Positions 48,401 through 59,982 of a stretch of 64,000 nucleotides of DNA are shown here, one piece after another; position 1 is the first letter of the stretch, and every line of letters begins with the position of its first letter. The DNA comes from Stercorarius parasiticus (lineage: Eukaryota; Chordata; Aves; Charadriiformes; Stercorariidae): assembly GCA_013396915.1 (NCBI GenBank), contig VWZL01005037.1, positions 62,001 to 126,000 on the forward strand, read 5' to 3'. Below the pieces are notes generated by a model that saw nothing but the letters and a program-made list of their open reading frames with translations, searched no databases and had not been told where the DNA came from. The position numbers and the translations under genes are program-made.

Positions 48401-51400
48401 TATCCAATTCACAAATAAAGAGTATTAAAAGAGATTACAGGAAAGCCTTAAAGTACCCAGCATTATACCTGTTTATGTTTCTGATAGCTCTGAACGTATA
48501 AACAAAGGTAGGAATTAGTGGAGGCACTAAATGCTTGTCAGTTTCAGGGTTTATATGTATTATTTTCAGACTCTCAGGAAAACAAGGGATATTTGCACAA
48601 AGTCATAAAAACAAATCTTAATAAGAGAAAGCTAGCACAGAATTCACGGCTAGTCAAGTCATCGCAATTAAACGTGTTCTCATTTAATGAGGATCTGGTC
48701 TGAAATCTCTCACCTGCAGGAATAAAACAACTACCATGATGGTTTAATTTTATTATTTTACCTTAATTTAATTTTGGAGGGTTTTTGAGGAAACAAAACC
48801 TTATGAAATCAGATCTGTTAAACTACCTAACAAAAAGGGCATCTGACTACTTAAATGGGCACTAAATTCTGCGCTCACATATAGTCTCACAGAGGCTGGT
48901 AGGCTCTACTTTCATGGATAAGCACATCCTAAAAAGATTACAACATCTTAGGCAAAAGGCTATTGAGTTACAATATGGATTAAATTACAGAATTTGGTAA
49001 GTGTGTAGTATCATATATCAGCACATCCACCAGTTTAGTTCAGGAGATAAATTACTAAAACTATGCAAGAAACTGAATAGCCTCTTATGACAGTTTGATG
49101 CATTATTGATTCTTTTTCCATTTTTATTTCCAAAACAAATTTCGTTTAATTTTCATTATTTAATTCCCATCATTTCAGGCGATTCACAGACTTTTTTGGC
49201 CGTTGAATGTCTTTCTTCAGAACACATTTAAGTAACTGAGTGGAAAATTCTGTCATAACCACACTTTTTCCTTTTAACTATTGGCAATTATTCTCCCAAC
49301 TCACTGACAGGGTTACAACTAAGTTAATTTTTATATATGAAGACTGAAGAAAAAAATTTTTACAGGCACACAGACACTTATCAGTACTCCAGCATTCCGA
49401 GTTACTACTCATCCAAAGCAATAATTATCCCTTGATTCAGCTAACCAGGAAGTCACCTATTTAATTTTTGCCCTTCTGTTTTAACAAAGGTTTCATAATA
49501 CAATTTTTGCCGTTTCATTTCAGTTGCTTACACAGGATACTTTAATGCTGTAATAAAATGACCTATATTAGATCAGTCAAAAAGCTCATTATTCATACTT
49601 TAGGCAAGCAAAGCAAAGAAGGTAACTCCTTTAAGCATTTGGTTCTGTTAAATCTTAATAACAAAAATAATATTTCTAGGATATTTGTACACTACAGGGT
49701 AAAATGAAGCAAGCCAAACTATAATCATGAAGAATAACCAATTTAAGTATTTACAAAAATATGTCTCTTTATGGGAACTGTTCAAACATAACCCAAGAAA
49801 GAAACAACTATATTCAGCCTCTGGGAACTTTTGCTAGACACATTGTTTTACATTTATATTAGATCATAAAACATAATTGATATTTTCAGAAAAACTGTTT
49901 AGATTAGATGAGGAAAAGCTGCTTCAGCAGTAACTTCATGCTGGTCAACCAGAATGCAATACTGTCACCTACATACACGTTTCTTATTTGGAAAAAGCAG
50001 AATATCTCACAGAACCAAAACTGAACTACTAGGAACAGGGAAACTAGCACCATTAGCATAGTGAAAGTTATACATGGTGAAAGACAGAAAATCTGGCAAA
50101 ATTGTGGTATTTTTCGCCTGCTAAGAGAACATATTGCAAAATATATTTTACCAGTCCATGTGGCCTGAGGGGCTACAGATTGTACAATGATCATCAGGCC
50201 TAATTGTATAATAGCACAGAAGAATTCGGGATCCCCAGATTTCCTTTTACCTGTAATAAACCATTGTTCAGTTCATTCAATAGCGGAATATTCTACTTGG
50301 GTCAATGACGGCAGCTCAGGCAAACAAAAGAAGCCTTTATGCTCCATCTAGACGTTGCAAGGTGCTTATTCAATTTCTTCTGCATCAGGGGCACTGTTCC
50401 TTACCTAATATGTATACATTTGCTGAGTGTTATTCAGCCTTTGTTGCTTCTGACCCTCACTTGGCATTTAATTCCCAGTCCACCAGGGTATTCATGCTTG
50501 ATGGCACTGATGCACACACTGAATGCTTTATTTATTTAATGGTACAGGGAATGAAGCTATAAACCGTATTAGACAATATCCTGTTTAAAGATGCCAATGG
50601 TCGGTGTCACAGCATTACTGACCCACGTCTACAGCGGTGAATATGTCATTGGAATTTAGAGGACAGTATATAATGATTACAGATCAACACTGTAATAAGG
50701 AAAGAATAAGGTTTCAATTCAAAATCCCATTTAGCATTTTTCAGGAATATCGTTATAGTATTGAAAACGTTATGCATGTTTTTATGTTTTCGCTTTTTCA
50801 AAGATGCACATTAATCTTCACTGTTAGTGGCAAAGAGATTTTCCTCCAAATACTGCAGAGTCCCTAATAAAAACTGCTGATACTACAATGAAATGTGAGA
50901 TATATCCCTGTGTAGCTATGCAGAATTATTTTAAAGCATGGTGCTCTGTGCCTAAAGCAGTAGACAGCTGATTGCAAACAATCCACATACAATTTGGTAA
51001 CTAGTGAAGAAAAATAGTGACCTTTACTCAGTTGAAAAACTTTGTCATTTATAACAATAGAAGTAACTTCTACACCAGTATGGTATGGTCTTTCTCCTAG
51101 TTAAGGCAATGTTTTCAAAACAGCAAAACTCATTAAGATTATTCAAATATTCTCTCAAAAGGTCTATTATCTAAAACCAAACAAACAATATTTGACCACA
51201 ACGTTAGGGAAGTGACCAACACAGTTGTGACCTGCTGAAATCTCCCCATTTGAATATACTGACTAAAGGGAAATACCGCACAATCGCTAACAGGCAACAA
51301 CAGCAAGAGGTATTTTAGAGGAACTTAAATTATTCTGGAAGCCTGGGACCTAAGATCCATAACAGCCTATATCATCCGTTGTTTTTAATTATGTCTTTTA

Positions 51401-53392
51401 AAAAAGCTCCCCTGCTGTGTTTCCGAAATACTAAATGGCCTCCACAGCTACTTGGCATAACTCATTCTAATTCATGATTACAAGATGGTATTTTCAGACT
51501 ATTCCCTATTTCCCAGCAACTACTTAAATGGAAAAAAAAAACCAACATTTTGTCTTAATTCCTATTTAAGCCTTCCATTTGAGGCATAGAATTTGAAATG
51601 CAATAAATGCCAAGTCACAGTACATAACATTTACATTATGTTTCTGCAGAATTCCTATGTAAAAGAAATTTTAAAAAGCTAAGCATGCTGATTTTAATAT
51701 TTGTTTGTTTGGAAGAAAATTGGATTGTAAAAGTTTTACTTTAAAGCAGGATAGTGTGAACTGAATAAGATTTGGTTCCAGTTTTTATTCTTCTGTACAG
51801 GATACAGAATTTTAAGATTACAACCAAATATGTTAAAAGTAAAATGTTCTGCTCAATACACTACACGTCGCATTTCCCAATTGCACTTCTACCTTCACAT
51901 GCTAAAAACTGATACGTATATTTATCCCGTAAGCTGTGACTTAAACTCTTACTTCTAAGAAGGTTATGCCCTTAAGGTTCAAACAAAACACACTGGAAGG
52001 CACACTAACAGGAAGAGATTCGGCCACTTTGTGTGACCTGTCCTCTGCAGGATTACTCCCATAAACACCAATAGCCTTTTCCTTTCTTTACTCTCTTCTT
52101 ATTCCTAAAATACTACCGATTCTTTTTTAAAGAATATTGCCATTAAGGACTGTATCATTTGCATAGGAGAATTATCATTGTTATCTCCCTGAGGAAAGAG
52201 CAGCAAGGTAATGGAAAGGGAAGGGAATAACTGAACGCTTGGGGTCATAAGGACTAAGCCTTAAACAAAGACAGAATACAGAGTATTCATGAATTTGCAA
52301 CTAGTCAAAACGTGCCAAGGACTGGGTTTCCTCTCTGTAAGCTCTTTTGTGCCGCATGTAAGCAAAAGTCAAGCTAACTCCAAAAGAAGCGGTATCTGAT
52401 TTTCTGGACAGTTTCTCTTATAGGATGTAGCTTGGGCTCTGTTTATCTGAAATAATGCTTGACAGCTGCATCCCCCAAGCACATGCTCCGATACAATGTC
52501 CCAAGATGGGTGAAGCATGTATAACAAAATGAAACTTAAAGCAAGACAGCCGAGTCTGACTAAATCCCTGTTTCATCGAGTCCTTTCTTGACTGAAAGAC
52601 GTGGGGACTGTCTCTTGGTAACTTACAGAGAAACCACCAGGTCTAGGGGGGAAATATAGTGTCATTCTTCGCCTTTTTCTTTTTTTTTTTTTCTAAACAT
52701 TGATTTTGAACAGCACATTAGAAAGAAGGATGACAGAATCAATAGAATTTAAGATGCTCTTGTAATCTGGGTTTAACATCATAGTAACACCTCTAATCAA
52801 AGACGGGGAACCCTTTGTGGCATTTTGACATCTACATCTATCATGTGGATATGGCTTTTATTGAGCTGAATTAACAACTTTAGTCAAATAATTAAAATCT
52901 AGCTGCCCAAAATGTCAGAGTAAAAGTAGTTTAACACTTCATCATTCTTGTAAAAGTGTAATTTTAATCTGCACATTAAGCCAGCTGTTTTGTGGGTTTA
53001 CAATAGAAGTAATCAAGCAATAGAACAGAAAAAGAAATTGTAAAACAGCAAAAGAAATAACATTACAGTAGCCTGCCACATGTTGAAATTAGCACAGATT
53101 TTACTCCATGGAAATTAAATCCACCTATAAAAACTGATAATACCTCAAAACTATAAGCAAGGGAATACTTACAACATCAAATCCAACCTGGGTTCTATTT
53201 TTCTCCTTAAATAAAAAGGGCCATAAAAATCTCTCATTTCCTCCCAAAAGTGGGAGTGAAAAATATCATGGGTTCTATCCTTCAATTTGTCTTCTCATAT
53301 CCTGTTGCACTGGGAAAATCTGATTGTCCAACTACAAACTGAGTTTAAAAAGACCATGGCTGTCTTTTCAAATGGCATAAATGAGCATCACC
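45445..53392. other. AT-rich intronic sequence, nothing distinctive
   Basis: No gene or RNA gene is seen. It includes a T-run at about 45803-45818, a GC-richer patch at about 45935-46000, and a (TCCAGTTA)-like degenerate repetition at 48018-48066. Open frames are at chance length. Confidence 0.5.
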
Positions 53393-53394
53393 AC

Positions 53395-53420
53395 AAAAAA
53401 AAAAAAAAAGAAGGGGGGGG
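53395..53420 (+). repeat. poly-A then poly-G simple sequence
   Basis: Fifteen A (53395-53409) are followed by GAA and eight G (53413-53420). This is a low-complexity tract with a likely unstable length. Confidence 0.85.
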
Positions 53421-53649
53421 AAATAGTCTGTCTTTCATCTTTGCTGCTCCTCCCTTGTTTTGGCTAGGTGTTTTGTGGTGTGGTTTTTGTTGTTTGGTTG
53501 TGTGTTTTTTTACAGTGTGAGCGGATCACCCATGCTGCATAACTGATCAGGGAGCAGACCACATTTCTGCAGGGAGGGGCAAACTGAAGTTGGGAACAGG
53601 TCCCAGGGGTGGGGGAGAAGGGTAGGATGCTTTTTTAAGTGGTCACGCT

Positions 53650-53830
53650 GGCTTATTTTAATTGCAAATGAGTATAATCTCAGATTTCTATTACTCTCAG
53701 CAGTTGAAGGGATTTGTTAATTTAATTAATAATAACTGAAATACAGACAAGCCAACAAGTATTGATAATTCGCCATAATAGAGATTCCTTTGCATTTCCC
53801 TTCTATTATTATTGGTACTGGTGTACGAGA
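53650..53830. promoter_or_regulatory. candidate conserved non-coding enhancer
   Basis: It has dense TAAT/ATTA cores (TTAATTTAATTAATAATAAC), a GATAATTC and a TTTGCATTT octamer-like site, with few homopolymers. This suggests a homeodomain/POU regulatory block. There is no direct evidence of conservation. Confidence 0.25.
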
Positions 53831-55700
53831 CCATTTACACTAACCGATATGACCTTTTCAAAATGAAGGAGTTAAGTGTGAGACAGGGGAGGGAAAGGAG
53901 ATGAAAGATGATGCCGCTGCTGCAGTCATTTTATGTTAAAGGCTCTGCTTATATGCGTAATTCATACTGCTGAAGTCAGAATAATTTGAGAGCCGAGTTT
54001 TCAACAGCCTGTATAAATGGTGTGTTTTGTTTCAGGAAACGTTGTCTTCACTGAAATGCTGGTAACGTGTATATAATTACGCCAAAATAAAAATGAGTTT
54101 TTTAAAAACTTCGATGCCTTAATTTTAAAAATAAACTAGATCTAAGTGATGATTTTCTTTTACTACCTTGATGCCATTATTTTGCGTTTTACTGATAAAT
54201 ATCTTTGTTTCAGCCATGTTCTTTCCTTATTTAACTGCATTAACAATATTAATGAGAGAACCACACTTTCCATACAGATGAAAAAAAAACTTCATAGTCG
54301 TGTCTTCTTTTTCTTTTTTTTCCCCCACCTCCTTTTTTCACTTCTCTTATGGTTTAAAATGCAGAGTAGGTATTTCGAATTATGAGACTTGTACCACAGC
54401 AGTAGAGAGCCTACAGCAAAACACTTCCAAAGGGCCAAGTACTGTCCCCAGATGCACGGCACGGCTTCTTATTTATTTCAGTGTGAGTCTTAAACAGGCA
54501 AAGAAGACAAAAAATAATAAGCACCTGGGGAAGAGATTAAGTTTAAGTAATAAGAAAAAAATACACCTAATCTTAAATACTTCTACACATTGTGGGAAGG
54601 TGCTGACACACTTCTCACCCCTGCAAAGTGAGGGGTAATGAGACAACTTAATTCTTTCATATTTCGATAATGCTAGCTATGCCTAGAGACTGCAGTTAAA
54701 ATTTCTGGCAAGAAATTTTCATTCCTGCAACTCGGATCCAAGTCCCAACAAGCACCTAGGCTGATAGATCTGAGATAACTCACAGATCGAGTTTCTAGGT
54801 TAAATTAATACATCCCCCTACTACTCTCTTTAGGCTGAGTAAGGTGAACTGAATTTCATTAAGAAAATCTGGAAAGTGCTGTTTGAATTGGCAAGGAAAT
54901 AAGGAAGGATGGTGGGTGGCAGACTACCAGCTGAACACATCTGCAGCCTCAACTCCAAAGCTTTCTAGAAATCCACAATCCTACTGGATGAAGGGGGAAA
55001 ACAAAGATACAAGAACTTGCGCTAAAGAATGCTCTCTTATCCAGGCTGGCCACTAAACCAACAGTAACTGGAATGCCTTGATGCTTCTGGGAGATTAAGA
55101 ATTGCCCCAAAGGGAAACACTGCAAAAGAAAGGGATTAACAAGAAGTGACTTCTAAAAACTTTTTTTTTTTTAAATTGTAGACAAGCCAGAAACAGAGAA
55201 CAACAGCTGAAGGGGAAATTAGAAAGAAAATGAAACTCCTGAAGACGGTAAGTAATTGAGAAGGTTCAGATCTCTCGTGAGATTATTATGGCTAACAACC
55301 CAATTCAGAGAGATGAATGATACATGTTATCCTTTAAAGCATCAACAAGTCTGACAACGTAGCAAATAAACATTACAGGAAAATATTTTGCTTGTAGTAC
55401 TAATTCAGTTGTTTTTACTCTTTCTTTAAAAGTACACTGTGTTCACATGGCTTAATGTTTTTGTTTGGAGTTTTTTTGCACTGATCCCACTCAAGCACAT
55501 CACTGTGGAGACACCTGGAGTGGGTATCTACAGGCTTTTGCCCCTCAGACATCTTACAAATATTCTCAACCTCACAAAAAGTTAAGTAGAAAATCTGTAC
55601 AATATTCGTTTTTTATTATTTTAGTGTTCCATGGGAGAAACTGTGTATTACTCATCACAAATGTCTCTCCGTCACAATTATTTGGACAGAGAGGTTGCAG
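53831..55700. other. AT-rich intronic sequence, nothing distinctive
   Basis: No gene is seen. Short open frames, T-runs and A-runs only. Confidence 0.5.
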
Positions 55701-55829
55701 GTTTTCCTGCACACGAAGTTATTTTCTTCCTCCCACCCTGCAGGAGCATCTTGCCTGGCTGCTATTTGCCTCTCACCGCATGGGACACCTTGTTGCCTGC
55801 GGGGCATCAGCCAGGGGAGCATCTTCCTC

Positions 55830-55862
55830 CTGACACTTGCCTGACACTCGCCTGACACTCGC
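55830..55862 (+). repeat. three tandem copies of an 11-bp unit CTGACACTYGC
   Basis: The unit occurs at 55830-55840 (CTGACACTTGC), 55841-55851 and 55852-55862 (both CTGACACTCGC). It lies in a local GC-rich patch (about 55700-55900). Confidence 0.9.
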
Positions 55863-58320
55863 AAAAAACAACGCCAGGCCGGCGCTAAAAACCTAGCAGG
55901 AAATGCATCCCACTGCTGCCGGTCCAATGTCCTGGACTCTCCCTGTACATGTCGGGTAGATAAACTTTTTTAAAAATTGAGAAGCGTAAAAGGGTCGCAT
56001 TCTTGATTAAAAAACTCGGAAGAGTTAAGAAAGAAATGTAAAATATGAAAGCAAAATTGTAGAGCTTGCTTCCCAAGGAAACCCTTCCTAGCTCTTGCAC
56101 GGTCTTGGTTCACTTGGCAGGTTTTCGAGCTCCTCCTCTACCCATAGCTAAGTCGCTTCAGACAGTTACTCGCAGCTACATTTCCTCTGTTCCTTTGTTA
56201 AGGATGGAGTCCCCCCAGGGCTGCTCACAGCACTTGCTCAGGGCTACCTTCCTCTCCCTTCGATCAAAGTGGAATATCTTAGTCTCCTATCAGGCATCAC
56301 TGCCTTCCACAATTTCCAGCACTAGTCGTATCAAATACGGCTGTGGAAATTTGTATTTTTCCCTCCTGCTTTCTGGAGTAAAAAATTATTTTTAAAAAAT
56401 GCAATTAAGTAGGATATCATTCTCCTTGCACTAGGGAATCGGGTTTCATTCAAATGAGATTCAAGATTTACTACAGTGTACAACTCCAGATTATAAATGT
56501 TATATATTTAGAAGTATTCGGCATACACATGGCTTACTTATTACCTACTGCCTCTTTTTAGAGCTTTTTGGAGGTCACTCAACATATGAATAATATGGCT
56601 AGCATCTAGAATGCCTTTTCCAGATTATTGTCCATTACTGTTCTGTGTATCAGTTTGGGAGTCTTGTCACTACAAAATTCAGTTCCCTCCAGCTGAATCT
56701 TAGCAAAAACACCCAACATAACAAATCTGTTTTTCTGGTACTGTTGTAACATCCAGTGTCTTTGTTCAGATCCGTATTCATTAAGCTCCAATAACAGAAA
56801 ATATGCCGTGCTAAGAGGTCAAAGAATACAGTTTGTGTTTCTTAAAAAAACAGCGATATTTCCTTTTTGAATTGTTTTAAATATTCCCTACACATCCCAA
56901 AGGAATCTATCGCCTTCTGAGTGAACCTAGCCTCTTCTGCATGGTACAGGGCAACCTGTATGTACAAAATGCCATGCCTTGGCACCAAGGGCTTGCCATA
57001 TGAATAATCAAATCATGAGAAGGTACTTGAAAGTAGTGACACTGAAGTGCTCAATAACGTGTTTAAATACTTTTTGGTTATTGACATAAGAAAGGAGATT
57101 ATATGTTGACCACAGGAAATATGGGTATGATGAAAACAATGGAAGAGTTTGTTTCTATAGCTCAACCTTTATCTCTCTCTATATATGTATATGATCTGCA
57201 AAAATGGTGTGTGAAGATAATCTTAATGTTGTAAAGCTGATCCAAAAAAAACATGCATTCTAGCAAAAAAGCTGGTAAATAAACAAAACCATCCTTGAAA
57301 TAATCATTATACTGCAGATACACCACACAACACAGCATAGCACTAAAGACCAACAGTAAATCTAAATTACAGGATATAGAAATTGAATTTGCTTAACATG
57401 ATACGTTGAAGTTTTATTTGAACAACATTTTAATCTTTTTAAGAATTACTGTTTAACACATGATGTCATAAATGTTACTCCTAAAAACTCAATTTTTTTC
57501 CCAGAGAAAATATTTCACTACTAATATTTCCCATTTGCTTCATTTAGAGGCACATTTTTCCATTACGAGCTTTGGAAAGGAGGGAAAAAATCACTTTTTT
57601 GTGAAAGTGTCCAGTTTTCTCTGAATCCAGTTTGTTTCTACATGATCAATCCCAGTTGAGCTCATATATCTCACAGTAAAACTTATGAAACAGCTACAAC
57701 AAACATGAGAAAGACAAGAAATGGCTGATCTGACTTTCCGCTCAGGCTATCGCTGGATGAACAGATCAGTTTCCCAGATGTCTATTCATGCCTGGGCTGG
57801 AGAAGCTATTATAATGAAAATCAGAGTTAAAAGGTCTGGGGCCTTACCTGGCCTGGAGGGCATCCTCCAAAAAATCCTGTTTTTCCTGGTCTAGGAGTCG
57901 CCTAAAGAAGTGACCCCTTGAACAAGGTGCGTGAGTCATTCAGAGGCCTGCAACAAATTCCTAAATGCGAGATGCTATTTGGTCTTTGCTATTTACCCAT
58001 TTCCCTCGGGTTAATGCACTTCAGCAGCAACAAGAGCTGGAAAATGCCACTGTCATCATGACTGGATTTTAGGCACCTAAAATGCAGATACAATGCCTAA
58101 TGGCATGCACAAACATATTTTTCATAACACCTACAAACCTACAGCGTGCACCTACAATGAAGTGGTTGCCTCCATCTCTAAGCACATCAGCACTTTTAAA
58201 AATACGGGCTCTTGGGACAGAAAAAAAAAAAACAACAAAAAAACAACCAAGTTTTGTAGAAACTAGGACATCAACAGGAGACTGAGGAAATGGGTTCAGA
58301 GCTAATTTGATTCATCATAA
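55863..58320. other. AT-rich intronic sequence with one weak exon candidate
   Basis: Mostly unremarkable, with (CT)n(AT)n at about 57174-57192. On the minus strand, 57901-57848 (54 nt) lies between CTTCTTTAG and CCAG|GTAAGG. It is open in two phases but not in phase 1, the phase of this intron, so it could only be untranslated. Confidence in that exon is very low. Confidence 0.35.
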
Positions 58321-58575
58321 CCTACACAGAAAGGGATAGCCCTGTGTTCTCCTCCATGTCCACATCAACGCCCAGCCCCTCATGCCACCCCCAGGGCTGG
58401 GAAACAACGGGGGCCAGCACCGTGATGGAGCCGAGCCCTGGCTCCTGGGGGAACACATAGTCGTGGCTGGGGTGGAGGAGGAGCTCCCCACATTCAGACC
58501 ACTGCCGGGATTGAATTCATCGAGAAACCGGGATACCCACTTTAAGTCCCCAAAGCCCAGGAAGCAAACTGACCA
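58321..58575. other. GC-rich patch of unknown origin
   Basis: A sharply bounded block is clearly richer in GC than its flanks. It has open frames of over 90 codons on both strands and no recognised family. It may be a relic of a GC-rich mobile element or an isolated CpG-bearing regulatory patch. Confidence 0.35.
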
Positions 58576-58609
58576 GTGCTGCTGCTGCATTTCAATAAGC
58601 TCCAGTCTT

Positions 58610-58850
58610 TACGAATTAGCTAGACAATTCTACCTCCAGAACCAGATTAAGATTCAAATTAGAGTTAATTGATTGAAAAAATTCTTTGAGTAGTTAATTG
58701 TTCTCCGAGTTTGCTGAATCGCTGCCTACAAACTCAGAGACAGAAAACAATGCAGATTAAGCACATGGAGAAAGTTTAAATTAATTTTAGTGAGCTGGAT
58801 CCAATTATCATGAATATTTATTTTACTTTAGATTGGCACTAACAGAAACA
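58610..58850. promoter_or_regulatory. candidate conserved non-coding enhancer rich in homeodomain sites
   Basis: It carries repeated TAATT cores: GAATTAGC, GTTAATTGATTG, TAGTTAATTG, AGATTAAGC, TTAAATTAATTTTAG and CCAATTATCATG, all within 240 bp and with few homopolymers. This is an inferred neural-type homeodomain cluster. Confidence 0.3.
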
Positions 58851-59044
58851 TGCATTGCCAATAGTTTAAGATATGCAAAGAGAAGAGAAAGATCTAATCC
58901 ATTACATCAAAACCCACACAATGATTTTTAAGGGAGTCGATTTGCATAGAGTAACTGCACGCTCAGTATTATTCCAGGCTCGTTCCCTTTAGGACTACAG
59001 ATTCAGGACAGTTTCCCACCTGTAAGATGCAAAAAGATATATAC

Positions 59045-59068
59045 ATAGATATAGATATAGATATATAT
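59045..59068 (+). repeat. (GATATA)n microsatellite
   Basis: About four units of AGATAT/GATATA pass into (AT)n. This is a simple repeat. Confidence 0.85.
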
Positions 59069-59639
59069 TTATAACTATCCTTTTGGTACCTGCTGAGTTT
59101 TTAGTCAAAACTATTTTCATCTATGAATGTATATTTTATGCAACAGATGCCAGAGGAAATGACTTGACTGTAAGTGAATTAATTTATTTTTAAAATAATG
59201 TTTCCTTTAGCATCCTTAGTTTGAGAGGAAAGGACCTGTGAACGCTAATCAGGGTTCCAGTGTTTACTCCCTCTGTATTTTAGGGCAAGTAACTTGACCT
59301 TTCCTTCCATGATTTGTTCATGTATAAAACGAAGAAACATTAACACAACGGCACTAGAAGTTAACTGTTCATAAAATGTTCCGAGGACACCGTGCAGTGG
59401 AGAGCTGTGCTACACTCTACTGCACACCTTCCCAAGCTTGCAAGCTACTTTTTTTTTTCTTTTTAAAAAGTTCTGTCATTTTTACTTTTTTTTTTTTTCT
59501 CCTAATTAGGAAACTTCCTTAGAACCAGTTTGCTAATGCAAGACCAGGCTTTTGCAGGGGGGAGCTAAAACTCAATGGATGCAGGTAGCTCTTCTCTTCT
59601 ACTATCAAAATTACGTTTTCTTCCCAGAAACTTAAGGAG

Positions 59640-59880
59640 AAGACAGAGAAGCAGGGAAGAGGAATGTACCAGCTACTGGGCTGGTGGCGGTGGTTCAAGG
59701 TGAGAACGCACAGGGAGGTCTCTGAGCTCCGAGTTTCTGCACCGCTCAGCTGCTCTGCTCAGTTGGCTCCGCAGGTCAGCTCCCTGGCACAGCTATAACC
59801 TCATCCCGCAGGAAATTGCCGCTGCCGAGCCCCCAACTCCCCTCCAAGGTTAGCACCAGCACCAGCACGCGAGTGGCAGG
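59640..59880. other. GC-rich patch
   Basis: A block of raised GC with several CpGs and CAGCTG/CACCAGCACC-type motifs lies just before the TAATC cluster at 59919. No gene is recognised. Confidence 0.35.
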
Positions 59881-59918
59881 GGGTGAACACAGCCAAGGCA
59901 AGAGTGAAAGGAAACGAT

Positions 59919-59982
59919 GATTAATTCAGCGTAATCTGTGCATGACTTGAATGTGACCTAAGATTGATTAGTCTTCCTAATC
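59919..59982. promoter_or_regulatory. cluster of four TAATC/GATTA motifs (OTX/CRX/PITX-type)
   Basis: GATTA occurs at 59919-59923 and 59966-59970, and TAATC at 59932-59936 and 59978-59982. These are four K50-homeodomain cores in 64 bp, arranged as two GATTA...TAATC inverted pairs. A partly palindromic GATTGATTA is included. Confidence 0.35.

Noticed and set aside
55465..55833. 122-codon plus-strand open frame
   Set aside because: No motif, domain or codon pattern. It overlaps an open minus-strand frame in a GC-rich patch.
57848..57901. 54-nt minus-strand exon candidate with a strong CAG|GTAAGG donor
   Set aside because: The acceptor is weak, and phase 1 (needed for coding use in this intron) contains a TAG. 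Only an untranslated role would be possible.
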